From positions 1 to 54,353 of the forward strand of contig JALCBY010000014.1 of the NCBI GenBank assembly GCA_028066055.1: a stretch of DNA of 54,353 nucleotides, given 5' to 3'. The position numbers and the translations under genes were made by a program. The notes beneath the pieces were generated by a model that was not told the DNA's origin, ran no database searches, and worked only from the letters and a program-made list of their open reading frames with translations. Below are positions 35,288 to 44,754 of this stretch, in pieces. Positions within the stretch are counted from its first letter, which is position 1; the number at the start of each line of letters is the position of its first letter. Source of the DNA: Hyphomicrobiaceae bacterium (GTDB taxonomy: Bacteria > Pseudomonadota > Alphaproteobacteria > Rhizobiales > Methyloligellaceae).

Positions 35288-36457
35288 GTGACCCGAGACA
35301 GCTTTTTGTTCACAAGTGAATCAGTGTCCGAAGGACATCCGGACAAGATTTGTGATCGTATCTCCGATTCAATCGTCGATCTCTACCTGCAGGCAGAACC
35401 GCATTCTCGCGTAGCGGTCGAGACGCTTGCAACGACAAACCTGATCGTACTCGCCGGAGAAACCCGGGGGCCGGCGGAGATTACGGCCGAGGCCATGGAA
35501 GAGGCTGCGCGACGCTGTGTCAGGGAGATCGGCTACGAGCAGGACGGCTTCCATTGGGAGAATGCCGATGTGCATTGTCATGTCCATGGTCAGTCCGTCG
35601 ATATTGCGCAAGGCGTTGATTCCGCCGACGACAAGGACGAAGGCGCAGGTGACCAGGGACTGATGTTCGGTTATGCGTGCAGCGAAACCGAACCCCTGAT
35701 GCCGGCGCCGATCTACTATTCCCACCGTATTCTTCAGGAGATGGCCAAGGCCCGCCACGCCGGCTCGACACCCGAGCTTGGACCGGACTCGAAGAGCCAG
35801 GTGACCCTGCAGTATGAAAACGGCAAGCCGGTTCGGGCCACATCCGTCGTGGTTTCGACACAGCACCAGGAAGAGGTATCCCAGGATCGCGTGCGCGAAA
35901 TCGTGCGTGGTTTCGTCGAGGAAATCTTGCCCGATGGCTGGATGTGTCCCGAGGCGGAGTTTTACGTTAATCCGACCGGTCGCTTTGTTATCGGGGGCCC
36001 CGACAGTGATACCGGGCTCACGGGCCGCAAGATCGTGGTCGACACCTACGGCGGAGCCGCGCCCCACGGCGGTGGTGCGTTTTCGGGGAAAGACCCGTCG
36101 AAAGTGGACCGCTCGGCGGCCTATGCCGCGCGATATGTCGCAAAGAATGTCGTTGCGGCCGGCCTCGCCGACAAGTGTACGCTGCAGGTCGCGTATGCGA
36201 TCGGCGTGTCCAAGCCGCTGTCTTTGTATGTGGACCTGCACGGAACGGGCAAAATTGACGAACAGAAGCTGGAAGGCATTCTGTCCGAGGTGGTCGATTT
36301 GAGTCCCCGCGGTATTCGCGAGCATCTGGCCCTGAGCAGGCCGATCTATGAACGCACCGCCGCTTACGGCCACTTTGGCCGCGAACCGGATAATGACGGC
36401 GGATTCACGTGGGAGAAGCTCGACCTCGTCGAGCCGATAAAGGCGGCGGCGACGTAG
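35288..36457 (+). CDS. metK: S-adenosylmethionine synthetase
   Basis: 389 residues from GTG at 35,288, chosen because the family starts with '[18 protein letters not shown]' (here [20 protein letters not shown]) and GGGGGG lies just upstream. Other blocks: [12 protein letters not shown] (ATP-binding hexapeptide-like), [18 protein letters not shown] and [19 protein letters not shown]. It makes SAM from methionine and ATP in the cytoplasm; SAM is used by the next gene product TrmB among others. Confidence 0.97.
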   Translation: MTRDSFLFTSESVSEGHPDKICDRISDSIVDLYLQAEPHSRVAVETLATTNLIVLAGETRGPAEITAEAMEEAARRCVREIGYEQDGFHWENADVHCHVHGQSVDIAQGVDSADDKDEGAGDQGLMFGYACSETEPLMPAPIYYSHRILQEMAKARHAGSTPELGPDSKSQVTLQYENGKPVRATSVVVSTQHQEEVSQDRVREIVRGFVEEILPDGWMCPEAEFYVNPTGRFVIGGPDSDTGLTGRKIVVDTYGGAAPHGGGAFSGKDPSKVDRSAAYAARYVAKNVVAAGLADKCTLQVAYAIGVSKPLSLYVDLHGTGKIDEQKLEGILSEVVDLSPRGIREHLALSRPIYERTAAYGHFGREPDNDGGFTWEKLDLVEPIKAAAT

Positions 36458-36523
36458 CTCGGGGACTGACTGACCCGCACTTGCCGTCAAGGCCGCCATT
36501 CAGGGCAGCGAAACGAGAAATGG

Positions 36524-37219
36524 GTGGCGCGCGTGGGTGAGCGTCCGACAATCCGAACCTATGGACGGCGCAAGGGTCACCGCCTCAGTCCGCGAAAACA
36601 ACGTCTGATCGACGAGATGCTCCCCGGGCTGCGTGTGAATACGGACGTGCCGCCGCCTGAACCGGCGACCGGACTCTTTTCTCACACCGCATCGGAGGTC
36701 TGGCTGGAGGTCGGTTTCGGTGCGGGAGAGCATCTGGCGTGGCAGGCCGAAAAGAACCCCCACGTCGGTTTGATCGGTTGTGAACCTTACATCAACGGTG
36801 TTGCGGCCTTGCTCGCAAGCGTTGAAGAGCGTGGACTGACCAACATCCGTATCTGGGACAGCGACGCGCGCGTGATCCTCGACTGGCTTCATGACACGTC
36901 GATTGCGCGGGTTTTCGTTCTGCATCCCGATCCCTGGCCCAAGGCGCGCCATCACAAACGCCGGCTTGTTTCGCCCGAGACGCTTCGCGCTCTTGCGCGC
37001 GTCATGATCCCGGGCGCGGAGCTCCGGGTCGCGACCGATATTGGTGACTATGCGCGCAGTACACTGGAGGCGGTTCAAACCACGGGGCTGTTTTCCTGGA
37101 TGGCGGAGTGCGCGGCAGATTGGCGCAGACGGCCATCGGATTGGCCGGCAACGCGCTACGAAAAGAAGGCGAGACGGGAAGGACGTGCGTCCATCTATCT
37201 GACATTCGTGCGTGTTTAA
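36524..37219 (+). CDS. trmB: tRNA (guanine-N7-)-methyltransferase
   Basis: 231 residues from GTG. SAM-binding motif EVGFGAGEHL (usually GGGEH), GCEPYINGVAALL and VFVLHPDPWPKARHHKRR identify TrmB, which makes m7G46 in tRNA. An arginine-rich N-terminus (RPTIRTYGRRKGHRLSPRKQ) is conserved in alphaproteobacteria. Follows metK by 66 bp. Confidence 0.95.
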   Translation: MARVGERPTIRTYGRRKGHRLSPRKQRLIDEMLPGLRVNTDVPPPEPATGLFSHTASEVWLEVGFGAGEHLAWQAEKNPHVGLIGCEPYINGVAALLASVEERGLTNIRIWDSDARVILDWLHDTSIARVFVLHPDPWPKARHHKRRLVSPETLRALARVMIPGAELRVATDIGDYARSTLEAVQTTGLFSWMAECAADWRRRPSDWPATRYEKKARREGRASIYLTFVRV

Positions 37220-37259
37220 CTGAATTCACGAGCATTTTTTGCCGGACGCGCGAGAGCAC

Positions 37260-37287
37260 TTGCGCCACGCGAAAAGTCGCTTATATT
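37260..37287 (+). promoter_or_regulatory. Candidate promoter of the rimP-nusA-infB operon
   Basis: TTGCGC (37,260-37,265) and TATATT (37,282-37,287) with 16 bases between, in the first free space upstream of rimP. Transcription would start near 37,294 and meet the terminator-like hairpin about 25 bases later. Confidence 0.5.
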
Positions 37288-37318
37288 GGCGCCATACTCA
37301 TGGTTCGTAGACGATCAG

Positions 37319-37346
37319 GAGTGGGCCCCCGGGTCCGCTCTTTTTG
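37319..37346 (+). terminator. Terminator/attenuator in the rimP leader
   Basis: GAGTGGGCC and GGTCCGCTC pair fully with two G-U pairs, followed at once by TTTTTG. It lies between the candidate promoter and the rimP start (37,388), so it can act as an attenuator for the whole operon; it may also end transcripts from trmB. Confidence 0.6.
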
Positions 37347-37387
37347 TTTATGTGGCTTGTTGATGCGGCATGTGCTGCGGAGCCCTC

Positions 37388-37966
37388 ATGGCCCAATCGC
37401 TGCAAAGTATGGACGAACGGTTTGTCCGGGAGACCGGAGCCGCTGCCGCAGTGGCGGATCTTGTTCTTCCGGTACTGGGGGAGTTCGGGCTTGATCTGGT
37501 GCGCGTCCGGATCACGGGTCAGGACGGAGCAACCGTTCAGGTCATGATCGAGCGTCCCGAAGGTACGGTGTCCGTCGATGATTGCGCCGCGATCAGCCGG
37601 CGGCTGTCACCACTGCTCGACGCCTACGATCCGATGCCTGGCGGTTATAATCTGGAGGTATCGTCGCCTGGCATGAACAGACCGCTGGTCCGGCCTCGGG
37701 ATTTTGAAACCTGGGCAGGACATCAGGCCAAAGTGGAGCTGAAGGAACTCGTTGACGGGAGACGGCGTTTCCGGGGCGAGATCGAAGGGTTCGCGGATTC
37801 TGACAGGGAACTGCGGCTCAAAATCGAACTTGAGGGATATGACGAACAACAGACCATCGGCCTGCCTCTCGATTTGATCGAGGATGTGCGTCTGGTGGGG
37901 GACGATGCCGCCCTGAAGAGGGCGCTGAAGGGAAAACCGGTGCAACAAACCGCCGGTGATACGTGA
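37388..37966 (+). CDS. rimP: Ribosome maturation factor RimP
   Basis: 192 residues from ATG at 37,388 (GGAG 5 bases upstream; an ATG at 37,370 is the alternative). Blocks VADLVLPVLGEFGLDLVRVR, ISRRLSPLLDAYDPM, YNLEVSSPGMNRPLVRPRDF and the C-terminal SH3-like domain identify RimP, needed for 30S subunit assembly. First gene of the conserved rimP-nusA-ylxR-infB operon. Confidence 0.95.
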   Translation: MAQSLQSMDERFVRETGAAAAVADLVLPVLGEFGLDLVRVRITGQDGATVQVMIERPEGTVSVDDCAAISRRLSPLLDAYDPMPGGYNLEVSSPGMNRPLVRPRDFETWAGHQAKVELKELVDGRRRFRGEIEGFADSDRELRLKIELEGYDEQQTIGLPLDLIEDVRLVGDDAALKRALKGKPVQQTAGDT

Positions 37967-38030
37967 GAAGTGGTTGCGTGTGCCGCAAGGCGCGCCGGTT
38001 GAAAAAAGACGAAACTCTGGAGGCTTTGAG

Positions 38031-39737
38031 ATGACTCAGGCTGGTGTCAGTGCAAACAGGCTGGAACTTCTGCAGATCGCGGACTCGGTTGCGCGCGAAA
38101 AATCGATCGACCGCACGATCGTGATTGCGGCGATGGAAGATGCGATCCAGAAGGCTGCCAAGTCGCGTTACGGTTCGGAGAATGAAATCCGTGCCGAGAT
38201 CGATCCCGACACCGGTGAAATCCAGCTCACGCGGCTGCTCGAAGTGGTCGAGGCCGTGACCATGGAAGCCACCCAGATCGACCTGAAGGAAGCGCGCCGG
38301 CGGAATAAGGCCGCCGAGCTCGGTGATTATATCGCCGAGGACCTGCCACCGCTCGATTTCGGCCGGGTTGCTGCCCAGAACGCCAAGCAGGTCATTGTAC
38401 AAAAAGTGCGCGAGGCGGAACGCGAGCGCCAGTTCGAAGAGTTCAAGGACCGGGTTGGTGAAATCGTGAACGGCATCGTCAAGCGTGTGGAGTACGGCAA
38501 TATTATTGTCGATCTCGGACGCGGCGAGGCGATTGTCAGGCGCGATGAATCGCTGCCGAGGGAGAATTTCCGCTACGGTGATCGTATCCGGGCATACATT
38601 TACGACGTGCGTCGCGAACAGCGCGGTCCGCAGATTTTCCTGTCGCGGACGCATCCGGAATTCATGGCCAAGCTGTTCTCCCAGGAAGTGCCGGAAATCT
38701 ATGACGGAATTGTCGAGATCAAGTCCGTGGCGCGTGATCCCGGCAGCCGCGCAAAAATCGCGGTTCTCTCCAACGACACGGCAATCGATCCCGTCGGCGC
38801 GTGTGTCGGTATGCGCGGCAGCCGCGTGCAGGCGGTCGTGAATGAGTTGCAGGGCGAGAAGATCGATATCATCCAGTGGTCGCCGGATGCCGCCCATTTC
38901 ATCGTCAACGCGCTTGCGCCCGCAGAGGTTGTCAAGGTCGTGCTCGATGAAGATGCAGAACGCATTGAAGTGGTCGTGCCGGATGACCAGCTTTCACTGG
39001 CCATCGGCCGTCGCGGCCAGAATGTACGCCTCGCATCGCAGTTGACCGGCTGGGACATCGATATCCTCACGGAGGCCGAAGAGTCGGACCGTCGCCAGGC
39101 GGAATTCGCGGAACGTTCCAAGATGTTCATGGAGACGCTCGATGTGGACGAGGTGATTGCTCAGCTGTTGACCTCGGAAGGTTTCAGTTCGGTTGAGGAA
39201 GCGGCTTTTGTCGAACTTGGCGAAATCGCCAACATCGAGGGGTTTGACGAAGAAACCGCCCAGGAGATCCAGACGCGCGCCCGGGAGTATCTCGAACGCC
39301 GCGAGCAGGAGCTCAACGACAAGCGCGTCAAGCTCGGGGTGGCCGACGAGCTGTCCGAAATCCCGAGCATGACATTGGAGATGCTGGTTGTTCTTGGCGA
39401 GAATGAGGTGAAGTCGGTTGAGGATTTTGCCGGATGTGCGACCGAAGACCTGATCGGCTGGCACGAAAAGGTCGATGGTGAATCGGTTCGCCATGACGGT
39501 TTTCTCGACAATTTCAATGTTGCGCGTGCCGACGCCGAGGCGATGATCATGACGGCCCGCGTCAAGGCGGGGTGGATAACGGAGGAGGACCTGAAAGCCG
39601 ACGAAGCCGAAGAGGAGAGTGCGGCCGAGGCTGAAGGTACTACGCCGGCGGAGGGGACCGACGGCTCGGAAGCGCCGGCCGTTGGCGAAGAGGCGAAAAC
39701 CGAAACAGAGACTGAGAAGCCATCAGCCGACGCATAG
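38031..39737 (+). CDS. nusA: Transcription termination/antitermination protein NusA
   Basis: 568 residues from ATG at 38,031 with GGAGG upstream. N-terminal polymerase-binding domain ([20 protein letters not shown]), S1 domain ([22 protein letters not shown]), two KH domains ([40 protein letters not shown]), two helix-hairpin-helix-like repeats and an acidic tail (about the last 45 residues rich in Glu). It controls pausing, termination and antitermination by RNA polymerase. Confidence 0.97.
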   Translation: MTQAGVSANRLELLQIADSVAREKSIDRTIVIAAMEDAIQKAAKSRYGSENEIRAEIDPDTGEIQLTRLLEVVEAVTMEATQIDLKEARRRNKAAELGDYIAEDLPPLDFGRVAAQNAKQVIVQKVREAERERQFEEFKDRVGEIVNGIVKRVEYGNIIVDLGRGEAIVRRDESLPRENFRYGDRIRAYIYDVRREQRGPQIFLSRTHPEFMAKLFSQEVPEIYDGIVEIKSVARDPGSRAKIAVLSNDTAIDPVGACVGMRGSRVQAVVNELQGEKIDIIQWSPDAAHFIVNALAPAEVVKVVLDEDAERIEVVVPDDQLSLAIGRRGQNVRLASQLTGWDIDILTEAEESDRRQAEFAERSKMFMETLDVDEVIAQLLTSEGFSSVEEAAFVELGEIANIEGFDEETAQEIQTRAREYLERREQELNDKRVKLGVADELSEIPSMTLEMLVVLGENEVKSVEDFAGCATEDLIGWHEKVDGESVRHDGFLDNFNVARADAEAMIMTARVKAGWITEEDLKADEAEEESAAEAEGTTPAEGTDGSEAPAVGEEAKTETETEKPSADA

Positions 39738-39774
39738 TCGTGGGTATGATGGGTTCAAACAGAGGCTCGCGGAG

Positions 39775-40407
39775 ATGGCGGAGCGTTCAGGGCGAAAGGA
39801 TCGGTGCCGGGAACGGCAATGTGCCGTAACGCGTTTGCGCGGCAATCCGGAAGATTTCTTGCGGTTTGCCGCCGGGCCGGATGAAGTCGTCGTGCCGGAT
39901 CTGAAGGCCTGCCTCCCCGGGCGCGGCGTCTGGATCGGTTGCGCCCACGACATCGTCGCGGAGGCGGTGTCGTCGGGTATGTTCTCTCGCGCTCTGAAGC
40001 GCTCGGTCAAAGCGCCGGAAGATCTAGTGCGGCAGGTGGATCGGCTGCTTGAGCGGGCTGCGCTGCAGCGTCTGAGCCTCGCCAACAAGGCCGGACTTGT
40101 CATTTGCGGATTTGATAAGGTATCCCAGACTATACGGGCCGGCGAAACAACGCTTCTGCATGCCGAAGATGCTGCTGCGGACGGATGCCGCAAGCTTGAT
40201 CGGCTTCAGGCCGGAATTTCAGGTGGATCGAACGAGGGGCCGTCCGCCATTCGGCTTTTTAACGCTGAACAATTGAGTTTGGCATTGGGCCGTCCAAATG
40301 TGGTACATGCTGCTGTGAAGCAAGGTGGGCCAAGCCGGAAGTTCTTGGAATCCGTTGCGCGCCTGGCAAGATTTCGGGCGGGAAGCGCAATAAATGCCGC
40401 TGCGTAG
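39775..40407 (+). CDS. ylxR: YlxR (DUF448) plus L7Ae-like RNA-binding protein
   Basis: 210 residues from ATG at 39,775 (AGAGG upstream). The first ~90 residues are the YlxR domain (RQCAVTRLRGNPEDFLRFAA, VVVPDLKACLPGRGVWI; the usual R-R-C-V/I is kept in part). The rest (LERAALQRLSLANKAGLVIC to RTI-like) is an L7Ae-like RNA-binding domain. This fused form is usual in alphaproteobacteria, while many other bacteria have the two as separate small genes. Lies between nusA and infB as expected. Confidence 0.9.
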   Translation: MAERSGRKDRCRERQCAVTRLRGNPEDFLRFAAGPDEVVVPDLKACLPGRGVWIGCAHDIVAEAVSSGMFSRALKRSVKAPEDLVRQVDRLLERAALQRLSLANKAGLVICGFDKVSQTIRAGETTLLHAEDAAADGCRKLDRLQAGISGGSNEGPSAIRLFNAEQLSLALGRPNVVHAAVKQGGPSRKFLESVARLARFRAGSAINAAA

Positions 40408-40428
40408 CGGCAGAAACGTGGAAGTAGT

Positions 40429-42921
40429 ATGAGCGAAACAAAAGAGACCGGTGACAAGACAATTCGCGGTTCGCGGACTATGACGCTTAATTTGAAGCGG
40501 ACTGTCGATGCTGGCCACGTCCGACAGAATTTCAGTCATGGCCGGTCAAAATCGGTGCTGGTCGAGAAAAAGAAGAAGCGCACGATCACGACCGCTCGTG
40601 ACAAGTCTGACGTGGAAGCGCCGGCGGAGCCGGAAGCGCAGACCCCGGATACAGCGCCAGGCAAGGCGAAACCGTCAAGCGAGTCAATTCGCCAGCTGTC
40701 TGCCGAGGAGCAGAGTGCACGTGAACGCGCCCTGAGCGAAGCCAAGACCCGGGATGCCGAGGAACGCGAGCGCCGCGCGCGCGAAGAGGAAGAGCGCAAA
40801 AAGGAAGAGGCCCGTCGCAAGGAGGAAGAAGCGAAGGCACCTCCGGTGAAAGAGGTCAAGGCGGATGTTGCCGCCGAAGCCCAGGCCGAAACCTTGCGCA
40901 AGTCGGAGGAGACCGGCGCGCGTCGACGGACCGAGGCCCCCGAACCTCCAAAGCAGAAAAAAGAAGAGCCGCGCGCAAAGAAGGGGCGAGAAGACACGCG
41001 TACCCAGAAGCGCCGTGGAGAGCCCCGGCGCGTGCGCGGCAAACTGACTATTACAAATGCGCTTGACGACGAGCAGAGGCAACGCAGCCTCGCTTCGTTG
41101 CGCCGCCGCCAGGAACGCCAGAAAAAGAAGGTTACGTCGCATCCCGATTCCGGACAGAAGATCGCCCGTGAAGTCACGGTTCCGGAAGCCATCACCATTC
41201 AGGAGCTGGCCAACCGGATGGCCGAGCGCGCCGCGGATGTCATCAAGTTCCTCATGAGCCAGGGACAGATGCACAAGATCAACGATCTGATCGATGCGGA
41301 TTCGGCACAGCTGATCGCTGAAGAGTTCGGCCACACGGTGAAGCGCGTATCCGAGGCGGATGTCGAGGAAGGCTTTATCGGCGAGCAGGACGATCCCGAG
41401 ACGCTCAAGCCGCGCGCGCCCGTCGTTACGGTTATGGGGCATGTCGATCACGGCAAGACGTCGCTGCTCGATGCCCTGCGCGAAAGCAACGTGGTCGCCG
41501 GTGAGGCAGGCGGTATCACCCAACATATCGGTGCGTATCAGGTGAACACGCCAAGAGGGCAGAAGGTCACGTTTATCGATACGCCCGGCCATGCGGCATT
41601 CACGGCGATGCGGGCCCGCGGCGCGAAGGTCACGGATATCGTCATTCTTGTCGTTGCGGCCGATGACGGCGTCATGCCGCAGACGATCGAAGCGATCAAT
41701 CACGCGAAGGCGGCGGAAGTGCCGTTGATCGTCGCCATCAACAAGATCGACAAGCCCAATGCGGATCCGACGCGCGTGCGCACGGATTTGCTTCAGCATG
41801 AGGTTATTGTCGAGAGCATGAGCGGCGATGTGCTTGAGATCGAGGTATCGGCCATCGAGAAAACCAATCTCGACAAGCTGATCGAGGCGGTTCTGCTCCA
41901 GGCGGAGTTGCTCGAACTCAAGGCCAACCCGGATAGGGCGGCGGAAGGCGTTGTCATTGAGGCGAAGCTTGAACGGGGTCGCGGGCCGGTCGCCACCGTG
42001 CTTGTTCAACGCGGTACCCTGAGTGTTGGCGACATCATTGTTGCCGGGGCCGCCTGGGGCAAGGTTCGCGCGCTGATCGGCGATACCGGCAAGCAGCAGG
42101 ACAGCGCAGGTCCGTCCGTGCCGGTCGAGGTGCTCGGGTTCGACGGCGCGCCTGAGGCCGGCGACCAGTTTGCCGTCGTCGGCAGCGAGGCGCGCGCACG
42201 TGAAATCACATCCTATCGCGACCGCAAGCACCGCGACGTGCGGGCTGCGGGTGCCGGCATGCGTGGATCGCTCGAGCAGATGATGAGCGACCTGAAGGAA
42301 GGCTCCATCAAGGAATTTCCGTTGCTTGTGAAGACCGACGTTCAGGGGTCCGCGGAAGCGATCACGGCTGCGCTCAAGCAAATCGGCAACGAGGAAGTCC
42401 AGGCGCGACTGGTTCACTCCGGTGTCGGTGGAATCACCGAATCCGATATCACGCTTGCAACGGCATCGAATGCCCCCGTCATTGGTTTTAACGTGCGTGC
42501 CAATGCCCAGGCCAGAGAGGCGGCCGAACAGGCGGGAATTGAAATTCGCTACTATGCCGTGATCTATGATCTGATTGACGATGTGCGCGCCGTTATGTCG
42601 GGCATGCTTGATCCGACGCTGCGGGAAACCTTCCTCGGCAACGCAGAGGTGCTGGAGGTCTTCAATGTTTCGAAGGTCGGTCGGGTCGCAGGGTGCCGGA
42701 TCACGGAAGGCAAGGTCGAACGCGGCGCCAGTGTCCGGCTCGTTCGCGACAATGTCGTCATTCACGAAGGCAAGCTCAGCACCCTCAAACGCTTCAAGGA
42801 TGAAGTGAACGAGGTTCCGGCGGGCCAGGAATGCGGAATGGGCTTCGAGAACTACCAGGACCTCAAGCAGGGCGATGTCATCGAGTGCTTCTCCGTCGAG
42901 GAGATTCAGCGCACCCTGTAA
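40429..42921 (+). CDS. infB: Translation initiation factor IF-2
   Basis: 830 residues. A long charged N-terminal part (to about 200, very rich in Arg/Glu/Lys) and IF2-N domain ([20 protein letters not shown]) precede the GTPase: G1 GHVDHGKT, G3 [18 protein letters not shown]4 NKID. C-terminal domains end VEEIQRTL. It places initiator tRNA on the 30S subunit. Its strong codon bias yields a very long antisense open frame, which is not a gene. Confidence 0.98.
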   Translation: MSETKETGDKTIRGSRTMTLNLKRTVDAGHVRQNFSHGRSKSVLVEKKKKRTITTARDKSDVEAPAEPEAQTPDTAPGKAKPSSESIRQLSAEEQSARERALSEAKTRDAEERERRAREEEERKKEEARRKEEEAKAPPVKEVKADVAAEAQAETLRKSEETGARRRTEAPEPPKQKKEEPRAKKGREDTRTQKRRGEPRRVRGKLTITNALDDEQRQRSLASLRRRQERQKKKVTSHPDSGQKIAREVTVPEAITIQELANRMAERAADVIKFLMSQGQMHKINDLIDADSAQLIAEEFGHTVKRVSEADVEEGFIGEQDDPETLKPRAPVVTVMGHVDHGKTSLLDALRESNVVAGEAGGITQHIGAYQVNTPRGQKVTFIDTPGHAAFTAMRARGAKVTDIVILVVAADDGVMPQTIEAINHAKAAEVPLIVAINKIDKPNADPTRVRTDLLQHEVIVESMSGDVLEIEVSAIEKTNLDKLIEAVLLQAELLELKANPDRAAEGVVIEAKLERGRGPVATVLVQRGTLSVGDIIVAGAAWGKVRALIGDTGKQQDSAGPSVPVEVLGFDGAPEAGDQFAVVGSEARAREITSYRDRKHRDVRAAGAGMRGSLEQMMSDLKEGSIKEFPLLVKTDVQGSAEAITAALKQIGNEEVQARLVHSGVGGITESDITLATASNAPVIGFNVRANAQAREAAEQAGIEIRYYAVIYDLIDDVRAVMSGMLDPTLRETFLGNAEVLEVFNVSKVGRVAGCRITEGKVERGASVRLVRDNVVIHEGKLSTLKRFKDEVNEVPAGQECGMGFENYQDLKQGDVIECFSVEEIQRTL

Positions 42922-42981
42922 GCGGCAAGCGCCGCAGCAGCCTGTATTTGAAGCCTTCAAACCGAAGATCAGGTCCAAGAA

Positions 42982-43368
42982 ATGTCGAAAGGCCACGGCA
43001 CCAGAGCCCCGAGCCAAAGGCAGTTGCGCGTTGGCGAAACGATGCGCAAGGCCTTGTCCGAGCTCTTTCTCAAGCATGAGATCGTCGATCCTGACCTCTC
43101 GGGAACGGTCATGACCGTCTCTGAAGTGCGTATGTCGCCCGACCTTAAGAACGCGACCGTCTATCTGTTGCCGCTGGGTGGCGAAAACCAGGAAAAGGTC
43201 GCCGCCGCACTTCACCGTCACAAGCGGTACATCCGCGGTGAACTGGCGCGACTGGTTTCCTTGAGATACATGCCGGACCTGATCTTTGAGCTCGATCCGA
43301 CCTTCGATCGCGCGGGACGCATGGACGAACTGCTGCGCTCGCCGGAGGTCGCGCGGGATATCGATTAA
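42982..43368 (+). CDS. rbfA: Ribosome-binding factor A
   Basis: 128 residues. RQLRVGETMRKALSELFLKH, TVMTVSEVRMSPDLKNATVYLLPL-type block and LRYMPDLIFELDPTFDRAGRMDELL identify RbfA, a KH-fold factor that matures the 16S 5' end during 30S assembly and cold adaptation. Lies 60 bp after infB. Confidence 0.95.
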   Translation: MSKGHGTRAPSQRQLRVGETMRKALSELFLKHEIVDPDLSGTVMTVSEVRMSPDLKNATVYLLPLGGENQEKVAAALHRHKRYIRGELARLVSLRYMPDLIFELDPTFDRAGRMDELLRSPEVARDID

Positions 43369-43400
43369 CCGCCCCGGCATGTACGGAGTTGCCTGAAAGT

Positions 43401-44327
43401 ATGGCGAGAAGACGCAAAGGCCGGCCCGTTCACGGGTGGATCATTCTCGACAAGCCGAGCGGGTTGACGTCGACCGATGCCGTGGGCCGCGTCAAACGGA
43501 TGTTCAACGCCGCCAAGGCGGGGCATGCGGGGACACTTGATCCGCTGGCGAACGGCATCTTGCCGATCGCGCTTGGCGAGGCGACGAAAACGGTTCCATT
43601 CGTCGTGGACGGTTCGAAAGGCTACCGGTTTACCGTGCGGTGGGGTTTGGAAACCGATACCGACGACGTCGAGGGCACGCCTACCGATACAAGTGACGTT
43701 CGGCCCTCGCGGCTTGAGATCGAAGAGGCATTGTCGGAGTTTATCGGTGAGATCGAACAGATCCCGCCCCGCTTTTCAGCCATTAAGGTTGATGGCGCGC
43801 GTGCCTACGACCTTGCGCGCGAGGGTGGCGAGTTTGAACTCAGGGCGCGTATGGTGCATGTCCACCGTCTGGAAATCGCGGAAGTTCCCGATGCGGATCA
43901 TTGCGTGTTCGAGGCGGACTGCGGGAAAGGCACGTATGTTCGCGCCCTGGCGCGTGATATCGGACGCCGGCTCGGTGTGTTTGGGCACATCAAGAAACTG
44001 CGCCGTACACGCGTCGGCCCGTTTACCGAAACGGCCACAATTTCTCTGGATAAACTTGAGGAGTTGAGCCATAGTGCCGCCGGCCACGAAGGGCTTGATG
44101 CCGAATTGCTTCCCGTTGAGACCGCGCTGGACGACATCCCGGCGCTGGCCGTAAGCGGAGACGATGCGGCAAGACTTGCCAGAGGTCAGGCGGTGCTGTT
44201 GCGCGGCCGTGACGCTCCGGTCATTAACGGGCCCGTTTATGCGACGTCGCGGGGACATCTCGTGGCGCTCGGCGAGGTCAAGCGCGGCGAACTGTGGCCG
44301 AAACGCGTATTTAATTTGAATGGCTGA
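43401..44327 (+). CDS. truB: tRNA pseudouridine-55 synthase
   Basis: 308 residues from ATG at 43,401. The catalytic Asp is in AGHAGTLDPLANGILPIALG; GWIILDKPSGLTSTDAV, QIPPRFSAIKVDGARAYDLAR and CGKGTYVRALARDIGR are the other TruB blocks. It makes pseudouridine 55 in the T-loop of tRNAs. Follows rbfA by 32 bp. Confidence 0.96.
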   Translation: MARRRKGRPVHGWIILDKPSGLTSTDAVGRVKRMFNAAKAGHAGTLDPLANGILPIALGEATKTVPFVVDGSKGYRFTVRWGLETDTDDVEGTPTDTSDVRPSRLEIEEALSEFIGEIEQIPPRFSAIKVDGARAYDLAREGGEFELRARMVHVHRLEIAEVPDADHCVFEADCGKGTYVRALARDIGRRLGVFGHIKKLRRTRVGPFTETATISLDKLEELSHSAAGHEGLDAELLPVETALDDIPALAVSGDDAARLARGQAVLLRGRDAPVINGPVYATSRGHLVALGEVKRGELWPKRVFNLNG

Positions 44328-44367
44328 GCCGCGCTTCTAGAAATCTAAGGAAAACAGGAGTTAGACG

Positions 44368-44637
44368 ATGTCGATTGCCGCTGAGCGGAAGAAAGAGCTC
44401 ATTGACGAGTATGCTACCAACAAGGGCGACACCGGGTCGCCGGAAGTTCAAGTTGCGATCCTGACCGAACGGATCGCCAATCTGACCGAACACTTCAAAA
44501 CCCATAAAAAGGACAATCACTCGCGCCGCGGCTTGCTCAAACTGGTGAGTCAACGGCGCAGGCTCCTCGATTACGTCAAGACAAAGGACGAGGAGCGTTA
44601 CAAGAAATTGATTTCAAGCCTGGGCATTCGCCGTTAG
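44368..44637 (+). CDS. rpsO: Ribosomal protein S15
   Basis: 89 residues, full length. [39 protein letters not shown] and [19 protein letters not shown] are the S15 signature. CAGGAG precedes the ATG. It binds the central domain of 16S rRNA; usual partner of pnp in one operon. Confidence 0.98.
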   Translation: MSIAAERKKELIDEYATNKGDTGSPEVQVAILTERIANLTEHFKTHKKDNHSRRGLLKLVSQRRRLLDYVKTKDEERYKKLISSLGIRR

Positions 44638-44667
44638 CCCGCGCGCAGATGCGCGAAAACGGCTTCC

Positions 44668-44728
44668 GGGGAATCTGGACGCCTCGCCGAAATCCGTCGG
44701 CGATGCGGCTCCAATATGTCGGTTCCCC
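44668..44728 (+). promoter_or_regulatory. Nested stem-loop in the pnp leader
   Basis: GGGGAATC (44,668-44,675) pairs with GGTTCCCC (44,721-44,728), and inside TCGCCG (44,684-44,689) pairs with CGGCGA (44,698-44,703). The structure ends 26 bases before the pnp ATG. In E. coli a leader stem before pnp is cut by RNase III for autoregulation; a similar role here is inference. Confidence 0.45.
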
Positions 44729-44754
44729 TCGTAAGGAAAGACCGAGAAAATAGA

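Noticed and set aside
40684-43380. 898-codon open frame on the reverse strand opposite infB and rbfA
   Set aside because: It lies antisense to two clear conserved genes; long antisense frames arise from GC-rich codon use. The translation has no domain-like pattern.
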